Positions 48,701-59,236 of a stretch of 64,000 bases of DNA are shown piece by piece (within the stretch, counting starts at the first letter, position 1; every line of letters begins with the position of its first letter). A program made the translations under genes and the position numbers. Under the pieces are notes generated by a model. It was not told the origin of the DNA and made no database searches. It saw only the letters and a program-made list of their open reading frames with translations. Where the stretch lies: positions 4,125,501-4,189,500 of the forward strand of contig OZ004583.1 of NCBI GenBank assembly GCA_963924555.1, written 5' to 3'. The DNA comes from Crambe crambe (lineage: Eukaryota; Porifera; Demospongiae; Poecilosclerida; Crambeidae).

Positions 48701-51700
48701 CTCATATTAAATTTTATTATTTTTATAAAAGCACAACATGGAAACACTTAGCCCAGCTGATATTAAGCTACTAGACTAATATCTGCTTTGCAGAACTCAT
48801 TCTTAACTATTATGTGGTAACTATGCATTCATATCTCGCGCCAAAATTTCCCGGCAAACACGGATAGCACGCGTATAGTAGTATTAAGTTTCCAATCCTG
48901 TTCCGTGTCTAATATCTATGCCAGAACTAAGGTAGGCTTTCTAGCTTATACGCTTGCTAAGCTTTCTACGCTACCTTCGGTACCTTGTTACTCTTTTCTA
49001 GGCTTTAGTTGGTACTCACTAGCATCAGGAGGCGAGAAACTAGCTTTCACCTGCACCATAATGGTTTTTTGACAAGTCTTCTAACACACGCCCACCAGGC
49101 GGGGTTGGTTGGTTACTATGGATTCATAACAATATTTCTAATTGCTGCCCACCACAGGGTACTAAATATACATTAGACACCGAGACCAAGGGATCTATGG
49201 TCTATTTAGAAACCTGAGAGCCCTGGGCTGTAGCGTCCCGAGCGCAGCGAGGGCGCTACTAAGGGCCCAAAGGTTTCTAAATAGACCGTAGATCCCGTTG
49301 GTTGAGGTGTCTAACTTATTTAGACTATAGCCAATCACTGGAGTTGTTTAACTTACCTCAACACGCACTTGGAAATAATAACCATGGTTTTTAAATGTGA
49401 ATCAGAGCGCACCTAGAAACAATAACCATGGCCACCGTGATGCGTTGCTAGAATTGGACCAATTGGAATGACCATCTTTATCGGGTTTTCTAAGTGCCAG
49501 CAGCACTTAGAGAACCCGCTCGGGAGGGACTCTACGGGATTTAGAGTCCCTCTAACTGACCAATCAGGTAACTAGCATGTGACTAGCTATAGTCTAAGTG
49601 CCTTTAGCTACAATAGTAGGTTTACTAAGTGCCATAGGCTCTTAGTAAACCCTGGTAGGTTACTAAAGAAAAAAATGAGGTCTACAAAACAAGGTAACTG
49701 TGTTCTAAGGTATTCGATACAACCAGTTGGGCAAGGCAAATTGAAAACATACACAAAAACTATTGCATCTATGGGTGAAATCAATGTAGATGGACGCAGA
49801 TTTACTAATCACTCTATTCATAAGACAACAGTGAGAAAATTACAAAAGTCAGGAGTATCAAATGATAAAATAGCATGTATAATGGGTCATTGAAGTGAAG
49901 AAAACTCTTAGAGATTATGCCACAACTGATATAAGTGGCCATAGGAAAATGAGTATGATACTAAGCAAGTCCTCTGAACTGGTACCTAGATCCCATTTGC
50001 ATCAGTAAAATTCAATGTCAGTGATCATGATTCACAACTGCAGCTCCTCAGTATACTTTTAATCACTGCACAGTATACATGGGAACCTGCAATAGCTCCA
50101 ACATGCAGCAGCAGAAAGTAGGACAAAAAAGAGCCTGATATTTTGATTCTATTCTGGCTAAACTCAATAATAATAATGTCTATTATTGTATATCTATCAT
50201 TAATGACATTAAAGGTTTTAGTACGAAATGGGTGTGGCTTCTCTCATTAGAACAATACAAACTGGACTCTCACTATCTCTTCTATTCTTGCTACAGGCTC
50301 AACTAAACTTCTTACATCTGGAAACAATGCAGAAGATGATATGTCCGTTCAAACTCCTCCAAAACAGCGTCAACAATCGGCACCAGCCGCTGTCTAAATC
50401 TAAAATTTTTATGATTCTTTCATCATCTTCTTTGATGGCTGTAGACTATACAAATGATACTGTCAGCCATTTTGAAATTGATGACGTCATTTATCACGCG
50501 CGAGCGTCTGTCACGATCACATGCAGTATGCACGTGCCAACCAGTACCTAGCTAGCTAGCTAAATAAAAAATGAGGTCATATAAAAGGTAAACAAGTGAA
50601 AGGAAAAAAAATTATGCTAAATAAAAAGGCCATGTAGTGTTAGTCTGTACTTTTACCCGTAGCAGTTTCTGTGAACAAACATCAAAATTATGCTGCCTTC
50701 AATAATAATCCCTATATCACTGCCTAAACCAAGCAGAACTTTTACACTGACATGAACAATTAAAGCAGCGGCAGTGATGTAGGGATTATTATTGAAGGCA
50801 GCATAATTTTGATGTTTGTTCACAGAAACTGCTACAGGTAAAAGTACAGACTAACATTACATGGCCTTTTTATTTAGCATTTTTTTCCCTTTCATAACTA
50901 TTAGCATGTGCATATGTGGGTTGTGACCCAAAATAGGGTTCTGAAATTGTCCTTTGGTTGCCAAATTGTATTTGCTTCGCTTGCACAATTTTGGCAAACA
51001 CGGAGAATTTCAGTGGTCAGTGCCCTCTGATTGGCTTTTCAAATACTTCCATGCAAGGCCTGATAGTCTTGATCTCATTGTTCTTGCCTTTCTTGATGTC
51101 TAGCTGATCATCTGACATGTCTCCCTGGCTAATCCTGGCCTGTAGTGAGCCTGTTTATTTGTGGGTCACAATCGGCTTAGACTGTCTTCTCTGCTGTTTA
51201 TGTCCGTTACTTTCTTGCTGTCTCTTGGTCCATTCTCCATTCTCTGAGATTTCTACGTGTTCTGCTTGAATCTACTAAAGTAACAGCTAGTTGTTTCTGG
51301 TGACTCGACCTACTTCTTTCACACTTGCACATGTGTGCAATATACTGTGTGGCTGTACTACTACAACCTACATCCACCACCAGATTCCAGCACTGTGCCT
51401 TGGCACTTTGGGTGCCGAGGCAAAAATCAGTGGTGAGAAGAAGCCACAAAACAGTAGTCAGGCTAATATAAGGTGAAGCAGTGCTAAAAGATCCCAATCA
51501 GGCAAGAGAACTGCAAGTCGCCAGCTAAAATAAGCCAATAGCTCAAATAAGCCAACAATGGGTGTTAACTAGTACTAACAAGTGATAAATACCACCATGT
51601 CCAAAGTAAATGCAAGACCATTAATGTAAATCTAACCCCAGCAGAGTGACACTTGGTATCCTGTTTGACCAGCTTAGCCACTGGTCAGTAATGTTCATGG

Positions 51701-54057
51701 GCAATTAGCAGTGAGGCAGGTGTCGTCTGCATATTGTAAAAATCGGGTCAAGGATTGAGAGGGTTACCATTTCCAATCCCGTGTACATTGTATATAGTTA
51801 CTATAAAAAAGGAATTTTTAAAAAAACTCACGTCATATCCTCTACCAATTCATACACCTCTTGCTCTAGGCCTACAATAATTCAGAGTGAACAATAAATA
51901 ACTCAAAATAGCTTGCACACTCATGAAAGAATTGGTTTTGTGTCCTTTTGTCTATCTGTCGGTCCACCCGCCAGTATAATTATAAATGATATGATGCATG
52001 AAAGGACTTAAATTTCTAAGGAAGTCAAGATCCCTACATGTGATCATGACTCTATTGGGAGGCAGGCCCTACTTGAAGAAAGTCGTAACACAGGCGTATA
52101 CATTATCACTTCAGAATTAGTATTCTAAGAATTACTCTTTTATAGCCAGCTATTATAAACTTAAACAATGTGTGAAGTTTTGTGTAGGACCATGTACATG
52201 TAGGAGTTCTTTCACTAGTTATCCCCCAAATCTTGCCTTTAAAGCAAACACTGGAAAGTATCAGCTAGACATCACAGAGACTGAAGTTGAAGTATTCTAA
52301 TCGCTACTGGCTGCACAGTCAAAACTTAGCTATAAATCTTCTGGACTTTATCCAAAAATCAACACAATTTTAAACACTAGAGTTGTATAGACATCATTGA
52401 GGATGAAGCCAATTGCTACTGGCAGTCGATAAAGATAGACACAACCACGACTAACTGCACTGAGGGTTAGTAATGGAGATGTTTGAACTCCACATGCTAA
52501 TTATCTGTCCATGTATACATGTCCACCCATCATGTAACATTGCAGTACCTTTTTCCCATTCACACATGGGGCTTGCTTTACCGATTGGAAACAATTCAAT
52601 AAGTATGGCACACTCAGTATTGCTGTGCATGGAAGAGACTGAAAGCTGGAATCGGCTCTTCAAAGTTCTAAGAAAGTCCATAGCATAGCTAGTACCTTTA
52701 CTTCATACACATTATTGCTGCTAAGACATCCATACCAGCCTGTTTTTCCTGTATCTCTTTACGTGAAAAACAGTTCAGCATTTAGTACTTTTACTATATG
52801 CCATAGTTGGGTGAAATCACGTTCATAACAAGTAGTTGGTCCTTCATGCCATGCATGTGTGCATTCCCTTGCCAAGAAAAAACATCAATGATTAATTGTT
52901 TCTCAAGGTGAGAGGCTTGAGCAGCTTCACTCATAGTTCAGGCAGAGAGTAAGAAATGAAGAAGGAAATCACTAACAATTAACGGCTGCACACTTCATAC
53001 CCAAATTTGAATAAAATTAAGTCTTTTTCTTGTATTATTAATGCAGTGAGGACCAATCCCAAGTAGTCTATGGCTTTACCACTCAACTCTTTACCTATCA
53101 ATAGTCATGGCTCCACTGGCAAAATTCCGTTAGACCAAAATAAGTGTTTAATGCAAATTAGTTATTTATTTAATTTTTTCTCGCAACCACATACCTGTCT
53201 TGTACCCAGGTTCTAATTATGCAGGGGCGGGCCTGGGTACAAGGTTACCACATAACAAGTAGAAAAATAAGTAGAAGAAACGGAGAAGAATTGCAGTGAG
53301 ATTGGATTGCTTTGGTAAAAGTCATCACATTACATCACATTTTAGTAAGGGTTATTAGTTATCACATGCATAAATCCCACCCAAATAATGCAAATACCAT
53401 ACCTTCCTTTTTGATATCCTGCTTAATGGAGAGTGGAGATTGACATCCCAGTGGCAGCTGAACATAAAATCTTGTAGCCGATATCACTGCAGTAACGATC
53501 ACTACTATCCAACTATTTCTCCTTGGAAACACCAAAAAATTCTCCATTTTCACACTGGCATCTTCCATTTTTTGGTCAAGCATTCCTATAAGGGCAGTCC
53601 ATCCATACTAAGAATATTACTCATTGTATGTCAAATTAAACTAGCATTTCCCCCTTGGATGCTTCTCCATTTGATAATTCTACTATTTTTAATTAAATTT
53701 CAGTCTCACTCCTGAATCTTGTACAATGTGAGTGTTTGTACATACCTTGATGAAGATGGAGGAAACGGCACTCTTTACCTTTATAGCATCCTGCTTTGGT
53801 AGCAAAGAATCGACAAATTTGACCAGAATTTTCTGTGGAAGTAAATCATTGCATGAAACAAATATTAACGAGTGCTAGAGTGGAACAATTACCATAGCCA
53901 TCCAAAGCTAATCCTGCATCTTCATCATCGACCTTGTATATGTTTCTGCCTGTCAAAAAGTCATCTTCCATGGGATTCCAATTTTGAAGGGCACTTGAAT
54001 TATCAGGATCCTTTGCATCATCTGCTGTAAAATATTTTCTTACCAAGGTTGTGACCC

Positions 54058-54144
<87 letters not shown>

Positions 54145-57100
54145 ACAGACTCAAAATGTAAAAATACTGCATATAATGCAATCTCTCTCCCCAGGTTAAG
54201 CAAACCTATAACCCTTAGACTTCTTTAATTCCAATTGGATGCAACTATATACATGTTGTGTACAGTACTCATTGCACTCACAATTTTGCTTCATGTCAGA
54301 TACAATATCATTCCACAATACATTGATGTGTATATCATCATCACCAGTAGTATCATATAGGTCCACTGGCAATATGTAGTCCAATTTGGTCACCAGTAAC
54401 AAATCTTTAGTCACAGCTGAGAGTAGAATAATCAGTCTCCTTCAATTAGAGCTATATATTTTATCTTATTCCAATCTTACCATTGCCTTTTACCACAGCA
54501 ACAAGCTGTTTTTCATCAGTCAGCATCTCCATATACCTTGCACACTCAGAAATAGCTTCTTGCTCACTGGCTAAACTGGCAAAGTTACCTTCATATGATT
54601 TCCTCTGTTCAAATTCACCATCTTTCAAAGTTGTTTCGGCCAAACTACAACATATCACTTGAGCTGGAAGCTCACTAAGTGATCTTGTCAGAGCAAATAA
54701 TTTGTCTGATTCTATCCAAATCGATCCACCATAATCAATAAAGTCGATCAAGCACTTAACTTTCCATTCAGAAGATACCTCACTCCGAATACTCAAAATC
54801 ACTCCACGACACCACTGCTGAAAATCATCAGCATACACAACACAAAGATTTCCACACTTTATGCTGTCAGGTGACATTGCCATACACGTCTTATTAAGAG
54901 CATATTGAGTAGACAGGATGTCATTGATAACAGTCATATTATGTCCCGAGTCAGGTTGAACTGGATGCACATAGAAATGCATATCATCACACACATGGGA
55001 GATTAAACAGGAGAATTCTCGTGACGAGTTCAACTTTACTGTAAGAGATGGAAGATCAGAAAGACACACAGAGGAAATAATTGGATTGTCTTGAAGATCA
55101 GTGGGCTTTGTAGAGTTGTAGTCATGTTCAGTTGAATCATGAACACAAGATAAGCCAATACAAGACATGAAAGCTGACAAAGGAACCAAATCTTGACTCA
55201 AAATGTCATGATGGAAATTGGAAAGGATAGAAGATGTTAATTCGTCACGTGGAATATACATTTCGATAGCAACTTGGTTAGGATTGAGACATTTCGAAAC
55301 TGTAACATGAAAAGATTTACCAAGAAGAAGTTTTGAGAACCAATCACAAATCTTATCACTCCACATGCAAGATCCATGACACTGTGATGAAGGCACAACA
55401 TCCTTTAAACTACATGTAATAGCCTGACAAGGTAAATGACAAAACTTCAAATCAAGTGGTTTGATACAGTTGTACAACAATCGCTCCTGGTTTCCATAGT
55501 CAATATACATGACTTCAGCTGCATATGAATAAAAGGAAATTATTGAGGCAGCCCTGAGTAAACCTCCCTTCATTTCATAGCAACCAATGGGCACAGGTTA
55601 CATGCACTGTACCAGGGTTTTATTCAAGGGGGGTCAAATGCCTTGTGAAAGAAAAAAAAAGAGGAGGGGCAACTACAAACCAGTACATGTATGTGAAATT
55701 CTATGCTGAAAGCTAGGGGGGCAGAAGCCCCCTTGAAATAAACCCTGTGTACTGTCTTACTATATGCAGAATTGGATCTGGTGTAACAAGTTAGTCTTTT
55801 AAAAAGACTAGGCATGACTTCAGTGCAACCTTATTATTATTATTAAACTTTCTGCACTGAGCAACATGGCTTATTTTTTATATGTAGTAAGGTTGGTATT
55901 TATTCTTGCTGTTCAATGCTTTTGACCTGCCGTTTTGAATGGTTATTCTCATGCATAGCTTGATTGAAGTATGTGTACTGGATTCTCTCATTGTTTGGAA
56001 GCCTCAAAGTCTTAGTTCTGGGATTCTCCTTCACCATGGCTCCCTCTTTGGCACTTCAAACAATCACTAGTTCATGTACACTGCAGTCTCTGTTGTTTTG
56101 TTCATTGCTCTCTTTTAATCAGTTCTCTGTATGTCATAATGGGCTTGATTTGTTGGCAAAGACAGCCAAGAAGCATCAACACTCTCTTCACAGTGTAGAC
56201 TGCGTAGTGACTGTGAGCCTGAGCCAGAGTCTGTCTGTTTGTCCTTATAGAGGTTGTGTTAGCTAAAAGTAGCTAGCCAGCCTCTAGAGCTAGAGCACGT
56301 GCTCAATACACGTCATCGTGCATCATTGCACGTGCTACTAATAAGACATATGTACCATCCAAGTTCCCTTTGGCACTGCCTCAGCACAAAGAGTGACATT
56401 CTCCAGATACCGCCATAGTCTCGCGTGCCAGACGTATTTTTTGCGAGGAGGGGGAAGAGGGGGAAGGGAAAAATACGTCTGGTAACAATCGCCAGGTTTA
56501 CGGTCTTTCAAAGAATGTGCATCACGTGACTCGTGGGATAATAATTTACCACATGCGGGTGCGCACACAATTAAAAATCAGATCCGTCTATAGCCAAAGC
56601 TAGCTGAGATCGAGCCATACTCGGGCGTAGCATGGCCGACTCAAGCGCCAAGAAAGGTCTTGCAGTCCAACTAGTCTATAGCTAACTATTCTGACCTGTT
56701 GCAAGACACACAATGCTTCCCGAAACAAAGCTCTAAATCTGGTAACAATTTTCTTGACATACAACAGAATGTTGTTGCCACCACAAAAATTCAATAACGC
56801 GCGCGTGCGCTTGGCTCAAGCAATTATCTGGCCTGCCATGGCTAGCTGCGAGTGTCTCTACTCGGAGAGTTCTGTCATTGCTGCTGCCAACAAGTTGGGC
56901 TATCAAGCAAGCACGACGTACTTTTTTTTTCCCTCCCTCGCAAAAAAAAAAGTGCGGCTGGCTAGCGAGACTAATACCGCCAGTGGTTTATTCTAAGTAA
57001 ACTACTTTTGAGGAACTATTGCAAGTGGAGTAATCCTCATGAATAATAGTACACACGTGGCCTCTAGAATTAACTGCATCAAAACAAAGTTTCTAATACT

Positions 57101-58486
57101 AATACCTGAAGAAACTCTACACAACTTATTACTTGCTTCTATTAATTGAATTGTCATAATTATTGCTTGAAGCTCACCCAATTGATATTTCAGGCCATGC
57201 AGTGTGCTGACCGAGATTCTTACCTTCAGAATCTTTTTTGAAAATGTTGATTATTCTTGCGCGATACCAGCATTCATCTTCAGAAAATTGTGCACAACAA
57301 AATTCATCAGTAGCTGGAGTGTAAGTGATGCTATCATAATCTTGGTTAGAATAATGATCCCTACGATAAATAATATTGAATGACTATTTGTAGTGTTCCA
57401 GTCAAGAAACTCACCCCATATCTTGCATCATTGAAATAAGTTCAGTCCCACATGGCTGAGCAATAAACTTTTGTGGATCAGACACTTCTCTAACATATAT
57501 ATCCATTGACATGCCTGGCTTAAACTCAATATTCCTTGGCTGAGGATAACGAGTATCTAATTATGAAAGAGAAATCATACTGTAACTCTTAAGTCCAATT
57601 GATTGGAATTTAAACCTGGAACTGCTTCAAGATTAAACTAACCTGAACTTTGTAAATCCAATGCAGTAGAGTTGGACTCTTCAGCTCTAACTTCATTTCC
57701 TGTAACTTTTCTCCCATTACACATATCTGGCTCAAGAAATGCTGGCTCCAAAGGTCCTACCATGGAACTGGATCCCTTAACATGACCTTCAGGTGAAACC
57801 TCTACAACATTCAGTAAAAGGTATAAACTGTAGGTTGGTTTGTTAATTTCATGGCCAATGAAAAGTGTGTTACACAAATTACTTAAGTCTGTTACATACC
57901 ATCTGATTTCAACCATTGAATCAAGGCTTCAACAGTATCAATTACTCCTGATAAATCTCTCCTCTTATGCTGTTGATCTCCTTTGTGGCCATCTAACAGT
58001 AAGAGCAGGTCTATAAATCTTTCTTCCAGTAAACTATTAACAGCTGAATATTCCTTGAAAAAGTTGTCTTGATTCAACTCCTTTTCAAGATTCTCTGCAC
58101 TTTCAACAGCCTGCAAAGTTTCAAAATTATATTTAATTAATGACGCTCGTGTTCCTACTAGGATAAAGCACCTGTTCTGATCCTTCAATTGTACCATTAG
58201 CTAAATCAAGAAAGCTGGATATGGACTCTAATTTCTGTTTTTTTTCTGACTCCAATTCTTCGATAATCATAAGCTTTTGTGACTCCAATATCTTCATAAT
58301 CGTATTTACTCTCAGCTCAATTTGATTACGGTCCTTGTCCAAAGCAGAAATCAAGAGTTCTTTCTGGGTCTCAAGAGTCTTCATATACTCTTTTGCAACC
58401 TTGATCTGCTCTATCACATTCTCTTTTTTCTCTTTGAGTCTTCGAGAACCAATGTATAGGGGTGAGTCCATAGCTCTCTTCTGCAT
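42727..58486 (-). CDS. Coiled-coil, three-Tudor, CCCH zinc-finger protein (TDRD/RNF17-like)
   Basis: Tudor proteins of this class bind dimethyl-arginine on Piwi proteins and scaffold germ granules (family knowledge). Exons: 58172-58486, 57900-58110, 57643-57801, 57415-57556, 57224-57360, 54481-55518, 54282-54416, 53893-54024, 53746-53832, 53403-53585, 43504-43622, 43208-43365, 42945-43001, 42727-42889; 3036 nt, 1011 aa, all in phase. Order: charged coiled coil (about residues 10-150); Tudor 1 (FCCAQFSEDECWYRARII, EVMYIDYGNQERLL; about 240-345); Tudor 2 (YADDFQQWCRGVIL, LIDFIDYGGSIW; about 500-710); CCCH finger (C763-x8-C772-x5-C778-x3-H782); Tudor 3 (GEIVAAYYLEDDHWYRARII, VFFVDYGN; about 800-1011). 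The coiled coil recalls RNF17/TRIM proteins, but no RING fits before METTL5. The exon 10-11 join spans a 9.8 kb intron and is the weakest point. Confidence 0.87.
46802..47934. mobile_element. Element with inverted gttagacaac ends nested in the Crypton relic
   Basis: The left end reads gttagacaacgagacc then gggatctaagttat. The right end, inverted (about 47899-47934), reads gttagacaacttgacc then gggatctaagttat. The right side also has a large palindrome (47820-47936) with arms ending in gagggccct/agggcccgag around a core rich in gcagcgaggg. It lies exactly where the Crypton reading breaks off (after 46790). A short plus-strand reading frame at 46957-47166 has no recognised relatives. Confidence 0.6.
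47990..49030 (+). repeat. Dispersed repeat, copy 3 (catgaaagctttgtgca family), interrupted
   Basis: Shares agtcagccatgaaagctttg, aatccagcagctga and, after the interruption, cttctagcttata-like text and accttgttactc with the copies at 18.0 and 27.9 kb. It is cut between ccagaac and ctaagg by the insertion at 48061-48913. Confidence 0.6.
48061..48913. mobile_element. 850-bp inverted-repeat transposon with 7-bp target duplication
   Basis: Ends are inverted copies of about 33 bp with one mismatch (catagatattagacacggaa and onward at the left). Both flanks read ccagaac, a 7-bp direct repeat. The uninterrupted repeat copies at 18.1 and 27.98 kb show the matching empty site. No coding capacity was seen, so it is non-autonomous. 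A shared subterminal stretch (gcatgctatccgcgttg against a similar inverted block) suggests longer, decayed inverted repeats. Confidence 0.75.
49177..49321. mobile_element. Palindromic MITE (agacaccgagacc...ggtgtct)
   Basis: Nearly perfect hairpin: the left arm (agacaccgagaccaagggat, then tctatttagaaacc, then agccctgggctgtagcg) is inverted in the right arm around a gcgcagcgaggg centre. The same palindrome in a diverged copy makes the right end of the element at 46802-47934. Short hairpins follow at 49508-49535 (agggactcta) and 49618-49653 (ggtttactaag). Confidence 0.75.
50596..50896. mobile_element. Large foldback element with nearly identical arms
   Basis: The left arm 50596-50724 and right arm 50770-50896 are inverted copies of about 128 bp with only a handful of differences, around a loop of about 45 nt. 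A shared string is gaaggcagcataattttgat. No coding capacity. The high arm identity suggests a young insertion or arm homogenisation. Confidence 0.88.
52450..52690 (-). other. Possible transposase fragment
   Basis: A minus-strand stretch reads GTAMLHDGWTCIHGQIISMW. The LHDGWT pattern recalls hAT-type transposase text from cnidarian and sponge genomes, but the match is short and no neighbouring motif supports it. It may be chance. Confidence 0.25.
54061..54140 (+). repeat. (AG)40 microsatellite, Tudor-gene intron
   Basis: Eighty uninterrupted bases of ag. On the transcribed (minus) strand this is (CT)40, starting 36 nt upstream of the acceptor of the exon at 53893-54024, so it lies where a polypyrimidine tract would be. 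Confidence 0.97.
56413..56978. mobile_element. MITE with hairpin-forming inverted ends (Tudor-gene intron 5)
   Basis: The left end 56413-56482 (agtctcgcgtgccagacgta then ttttttgcgaggaggg) and right end 56908-56978 are inverted and similar. Each end is itself a hairpin (ccagacgtattttt ... aaaaatacgtctgg on the left). The roughly 425 bp inside has no recognised coding text. Confidence 0.65.
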
Positions 58487-58585
58487 GCTGCGCTGCCACG
58501 TGGAGCAAGGTAAAGGGACGTCTAGCTAGCTAGAGTACTACACTTACTTACTATATCGAGTATCTATGGCCAGACCTTGGTAATC
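58487..58585. promoter_or_regulatory. 99-bp bidirectional start region, Tudor gene / METTL5
   Basis: The minus-strand Tudor start (58486) and plus-strand METTL5 start (58586) are 99 bp apart. The interval contains a cacgtg E-box-like palindrome (58496-58501) and a gctagctagct run. Promoter role is inferred from layout only. Confidence 0.55.
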
Positions 58586-59236
58586 ATGGCCTGCAGACAA
58601 CTAGAAATGAAACTGGAAATGTTAGACGGCTTTCAGAATCCCAAAGTCAAATGGGAGCAATATAGCACTCCTCCCAGAATTGCTGCTGAAATGCTACATT
58701 ATGTGAATATGGATGTAAATTTGTCTGAAAAGAGGGTATTGGATTTGGGGTGTGGTTGTGGAACCCTTGGACTAGGATGTGTGCAGCTTGGTGCAACAAG
58801 AGTACTTGGTATTGACATTGATGATGAAGCATTGGCTATTGCAGAAAAAAATCGGCAGGATGTGGGATTGACCAACGAACAAGTATCATTTTTACATAAA
58901 GATGTTCTCAAATTGGACAAGACGGAGATGCCAACAGACTTCAATACATTTGATGTAGTCATCACCAATCCTCCTTTTGGTCTATGGTTTAAGCAGTGTG
59001 ATCACACTGACTGGTCATTCATTGAAAAAGGTTTAGAGTTTGCCGACACAGTTTACTCTGTTCACAAGTCTCTCACTAAGGAGTTCTTAACAAAGAAAGC
59101 TGGCAAAAATAACATACATATTGAGTTCATTATGACTCATGTGCACTTCCCTATTGAACGGACATACATCTTTCATAAACTTAATAGGAAAATGATAGCT
59201 GTAGATGTGGTTAAATTTATGAAAAAACACCCATGA
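58586..59236 (+). CDS. METTL5: METTL5: 18S rRNA N6-adenosine methyltransferase
   Basis: Methylates one adenosine of 18S rRNA in complex with TRMT112 (known for the human enzyme). 216 aa from the first ATG at 58586 (human 209), a single exon. The open frame extends 9 nt upstream but only to a TTG. Seen: MKLEMLDGFQNPKVKWEQY at the N-terminus, the SAM-binding motif LDLGCGCGTLGLG (about 52-64), acidic GIDIDDEAL, and the catalytic NPPF (128-131). SVHKSLTKEFLTKKA and FHK near the C-terminus also match the family. An AATAAA at 59355-59360, about 120 nt after the stop, is a likely poly(A) signal. The gene is divergent from the Tudor gene and convergent with RAP1. Confidence 0.95.
   Translation: MACRQLEMKLEMLDGFQNPKVKWEQYSTPPRIAAEMLHYVNMDVNLSEKRVLDLGCGCGTLGLGCVQLGATRVLGIDIDDEALAIAEKNRQDVGLTNEQVSFLHKDVLKLDKTEMPTDFNTFDVVITNPPFGLWFKQCDHTDWSFIEKGLEFADTVYSVHKSLTKEFLTKKAGKNNIHIEFIMTHVHFPIERTYIFHKLNRKMIAVDVVKFMKKHP

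Larger units (their letters stand above)
45925..49975 (+). mobile_element. Crypton-type tyrosine recombinase relic, split by nested insertions
   Basis: The N-terminal half is at about 45925-46790, the C-terminal part at about 49690-49975; about 2.9 kb of other repeats separates them. N-part: LNSWKVVNGI, then RKEDGSNYEPDSLCVMLAAL, LDRHFKENGF, SILKDRE, QQFGMRGVQEHT (first catalytic Arg) and WTEGLTKIHHGGL. C-part: FTNHSIHKTTVRKL, IACIMGH and, after a frameshift, LRDYATTDISGHRKMS with the expected Tyr. At the His-x-x-Arg site the Arg is His (HSIHK). Several stops and frameshifts; the element is dead. Similar recombinases occur in Cryptons and in domesticated genes of the DUF3504 family (family knowledge). 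Confidence 0.75.
43623..53402 (-). other. 9.8-kb intron of the Tudor gene, mostly mobile DNA
   Basis: From left to right it holds unassigned sequence (43627-45900), a Crypton relic split by insertions (45925-49975), a foldback element (50596-50896), and mostly unassigned sequence (50900-53402). In 44560-44970 the plus strand has broken coding-like text (AAMHANYRFLNPEQL; SNGAYKTLRKLSCLPKK) that may be a transposase remnant, but I cannot name it. No Tudor exon was found inside, and exons 10 and 11 join in phase without one. Confidence 0.6.

Noticed and set aside
53846-54203. Reading frames rich in Leu-Ser repeats
   Set aside because: They are translations of the (CT)n microsatellite joined to the real Tudor exon 53893-54024.
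58577-58585. METTL5 start at 58577
   Set aside because: The codon there is TTG; the first ATG is at 58586 and gives a family-like N-terminus.
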